From Elusimicrobia bacterium RBG_16_66_12 (GTDB taxonomy: Bacteria > Elusimicrobiota > Elusimicrobia > UBA1565 > UBA9628), in the NCBI GenBank assembly GCA_001800005.1, contig MGUL01000144.1, positions 6,420 to 11,529 of the forward strand: a DNA stretch of 5,110 nt, in the 5' to 3' direction. Each line of letters opens with the position of its first letter. Within the stretch, counting starts at the first letter, position 1. Under the pieces are notes generated by a model. The model saw nothing but the letters and a program-made list of their open reading frames with translations, was not told the DNA's origin and did not search any database. Shown in pieces: positions 4,427-5,110 of this stretch. The position numbers were made by a program, and so were the translations under genes.

Positions 4427-5110
4427 GCCGCGGGCCCGCCCGTTTCGCCTCCCGCCTGGGGCTGGCCGTCGGCGCCGTGCTGGCGACCGCCATCGGCGTC
4501 ATGGGCCTGACCCTTTCCAACGAACTGCGCCGGGAGTTGACGGACGACCTCGCCCGAGGACTGATCATCCAGGCGCGCCTCGGAGCGGCGCATGCCGCGG
4601 CTTCCGAGATCGCCGCTTCCTGCGGCTGCCGCGCGACGATCATCGCGCCCGACGGCACGCTGTCGGGGGATTCAGACCTGGACGCGGCGGGCCTCGCGCG
4701 CGCGGAGAACCACCGCCTGCGCCCCGAGGTCGCGGCCGCGCTCGAGGGCCGCGAGGAGACCGCGGTGCGTCACTCGGCGACCGTGGGCAAGGACCTCCTC
4801 TACGCGGCGGTCCCCCTCTCTCGCGCGGGAAAGATCGCGGGTGCGGTGCGCCTGGCCCTTCCTTTAGACGCCGTGGCGCGGAGGGTCGCCCGGACCCGGG
4901 TGTTCGTCCTGTGGACCGCGTTGGCGGTGCTGGCCGCGGCTTGCGGCGCGGCTTGGGCTCTGGCCCGCCTGGCGGCTCACCCTTTGGAGGAGATGGCCGC
5001 GGTGGCCCGGCGTCTGGCCGCCGGCGATTATACCGCGCGCGTGCGCGCTGCCGGCGGCGACGAGCGCGGCGTGTTGGGGGAGACGCTCAACACCTTGGCC
5101 GAGCGCGTCG
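4423..5110 (+). CDS. PhoR-like sensor histidine kinase, N-terminal 229 residues (cut by window edge)
   Basis: I translated this frame by hand. GTG at 4423 overlaps the regulator's TGA in a GTGA junction, the usual sign of translational coupling, and the frame stays open to the window end. A hydrophobic helix (about 11-31) is followed by an extracytoplasmic sensor region (about 32-157) and a second membrane helix (about 158-183). A HAMP segment then begins at about 184, with AHPLEEMAAVARRLAAGDYTA at 185-205. The sensor region has the pattern of the PhoR-type domain: ATIIAPDGTLSGDS (71-84), ENHRLRPEVAAAL (95-107), RHSATVGKDLLYAAVPL (116-132) and AGAVRLALPLDA (139-150). The DHp His box and the ATPase domain lie beyond the window and cannot be checked. 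The expected role is to autophosphorylate and control the upstream regulator. The signal is not known; phosphate is inferred from the sensor type and the adjacent transporter. A Cys-Gly-Cys is present at 67-69. Confidence 0.88.
   Translation, partial: MSRGPARFASRLGLAVGAVLATAIGVMGLTLSNELRRELTDDLARGLIIQARLGAAHAAASEIAASCGCRATIIAPDGTLSGDSDLDAAGLARAENHRLRPEVAAALEGREETAVRHSATVGKDLLYAAVPLSRAGKIAGAVRLALPLDAVARRVARTRVFVLWTALAVLAAACGAAWALARLAAHPLEEMAAVARRLAAGDYTARVRAAGGDERGVLGETLNTLAERV

Overview
This window is GC-rich (mostly G/C third positions), gene-dense bacterial chromosomal DNA with no RNA genes, mobile elements or CRISPR. The genes use ATG or GTG starts, and several lack a Shine-Dalgarno sequence. 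I cannot name the lineage from sequence alone. The two-component pair with an extracytoplasmic sensor segment fits a Gram-negative-type bacterium.

Layout from left to right. (1) Bases 1-666, minus strand: the N-terminal 222 codons of an atypical NAD(P)-binding SDR/epimerase-like protein, cut by the window edge. It has a near-consensus sigma70-type promoter and a strong ribosome binding site. (2) Bases 762-1571, minus: a CYTH/VTC-like triphosphate-tunnel protein. (3) Bases 1580-2098, plus: a SixA-type histidine phosphatase that starts only 8 bp from the tunnel gene and runs divergently from it. (4) Bases 2082-3080, minus: a PiT-family phosphate transporter whose end overlaps the phosphatase gene by 17 bp. 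(5) Bases 3085-3711, minus: a PhoU-like DUF47 accessory protein, upstream of the transporter and coupled to it by a 4-bp gap. (6) Bases 3734-4426, plus: a PhoB/OmpR-type response regulator, divergent from the DUF47 gene across 22 bp. (7) Bases 4423 to the window end, plus: a PhoR-like histidine kinase that overlaps the regulator by 4 bp and is truncated after its HAMP region.

Genes 2-7 form a plausible inorganic-phosphate neighbourhood. DUF47-Pit would import phosphate, the PhoB/PhoR-like pair would sense limitation and regulate, and the tunnel enzyme could make or cleave polyphosphate, triphosphate or a nucleotide triphosphate. SixA-like proteins remove phosphate from phosphohistidine in known cases. 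That these genes work together is inferred from adjacency and family knowledge; none of the partners is proven here.

The least ordinary signals are the two compact divergent junctions (1553-1580 and 3711-3734). Neither has a well-placed Shine-Dalgarno sequence. Both carry TATCAT -10-like elements 6-8 nt before a start codon, which suggests leaderless or near-leaderless mRNAs from overlapping divergent promoters. No stretch over 300 bp is without a gene, and no convincing intrinsic terminator was seen.
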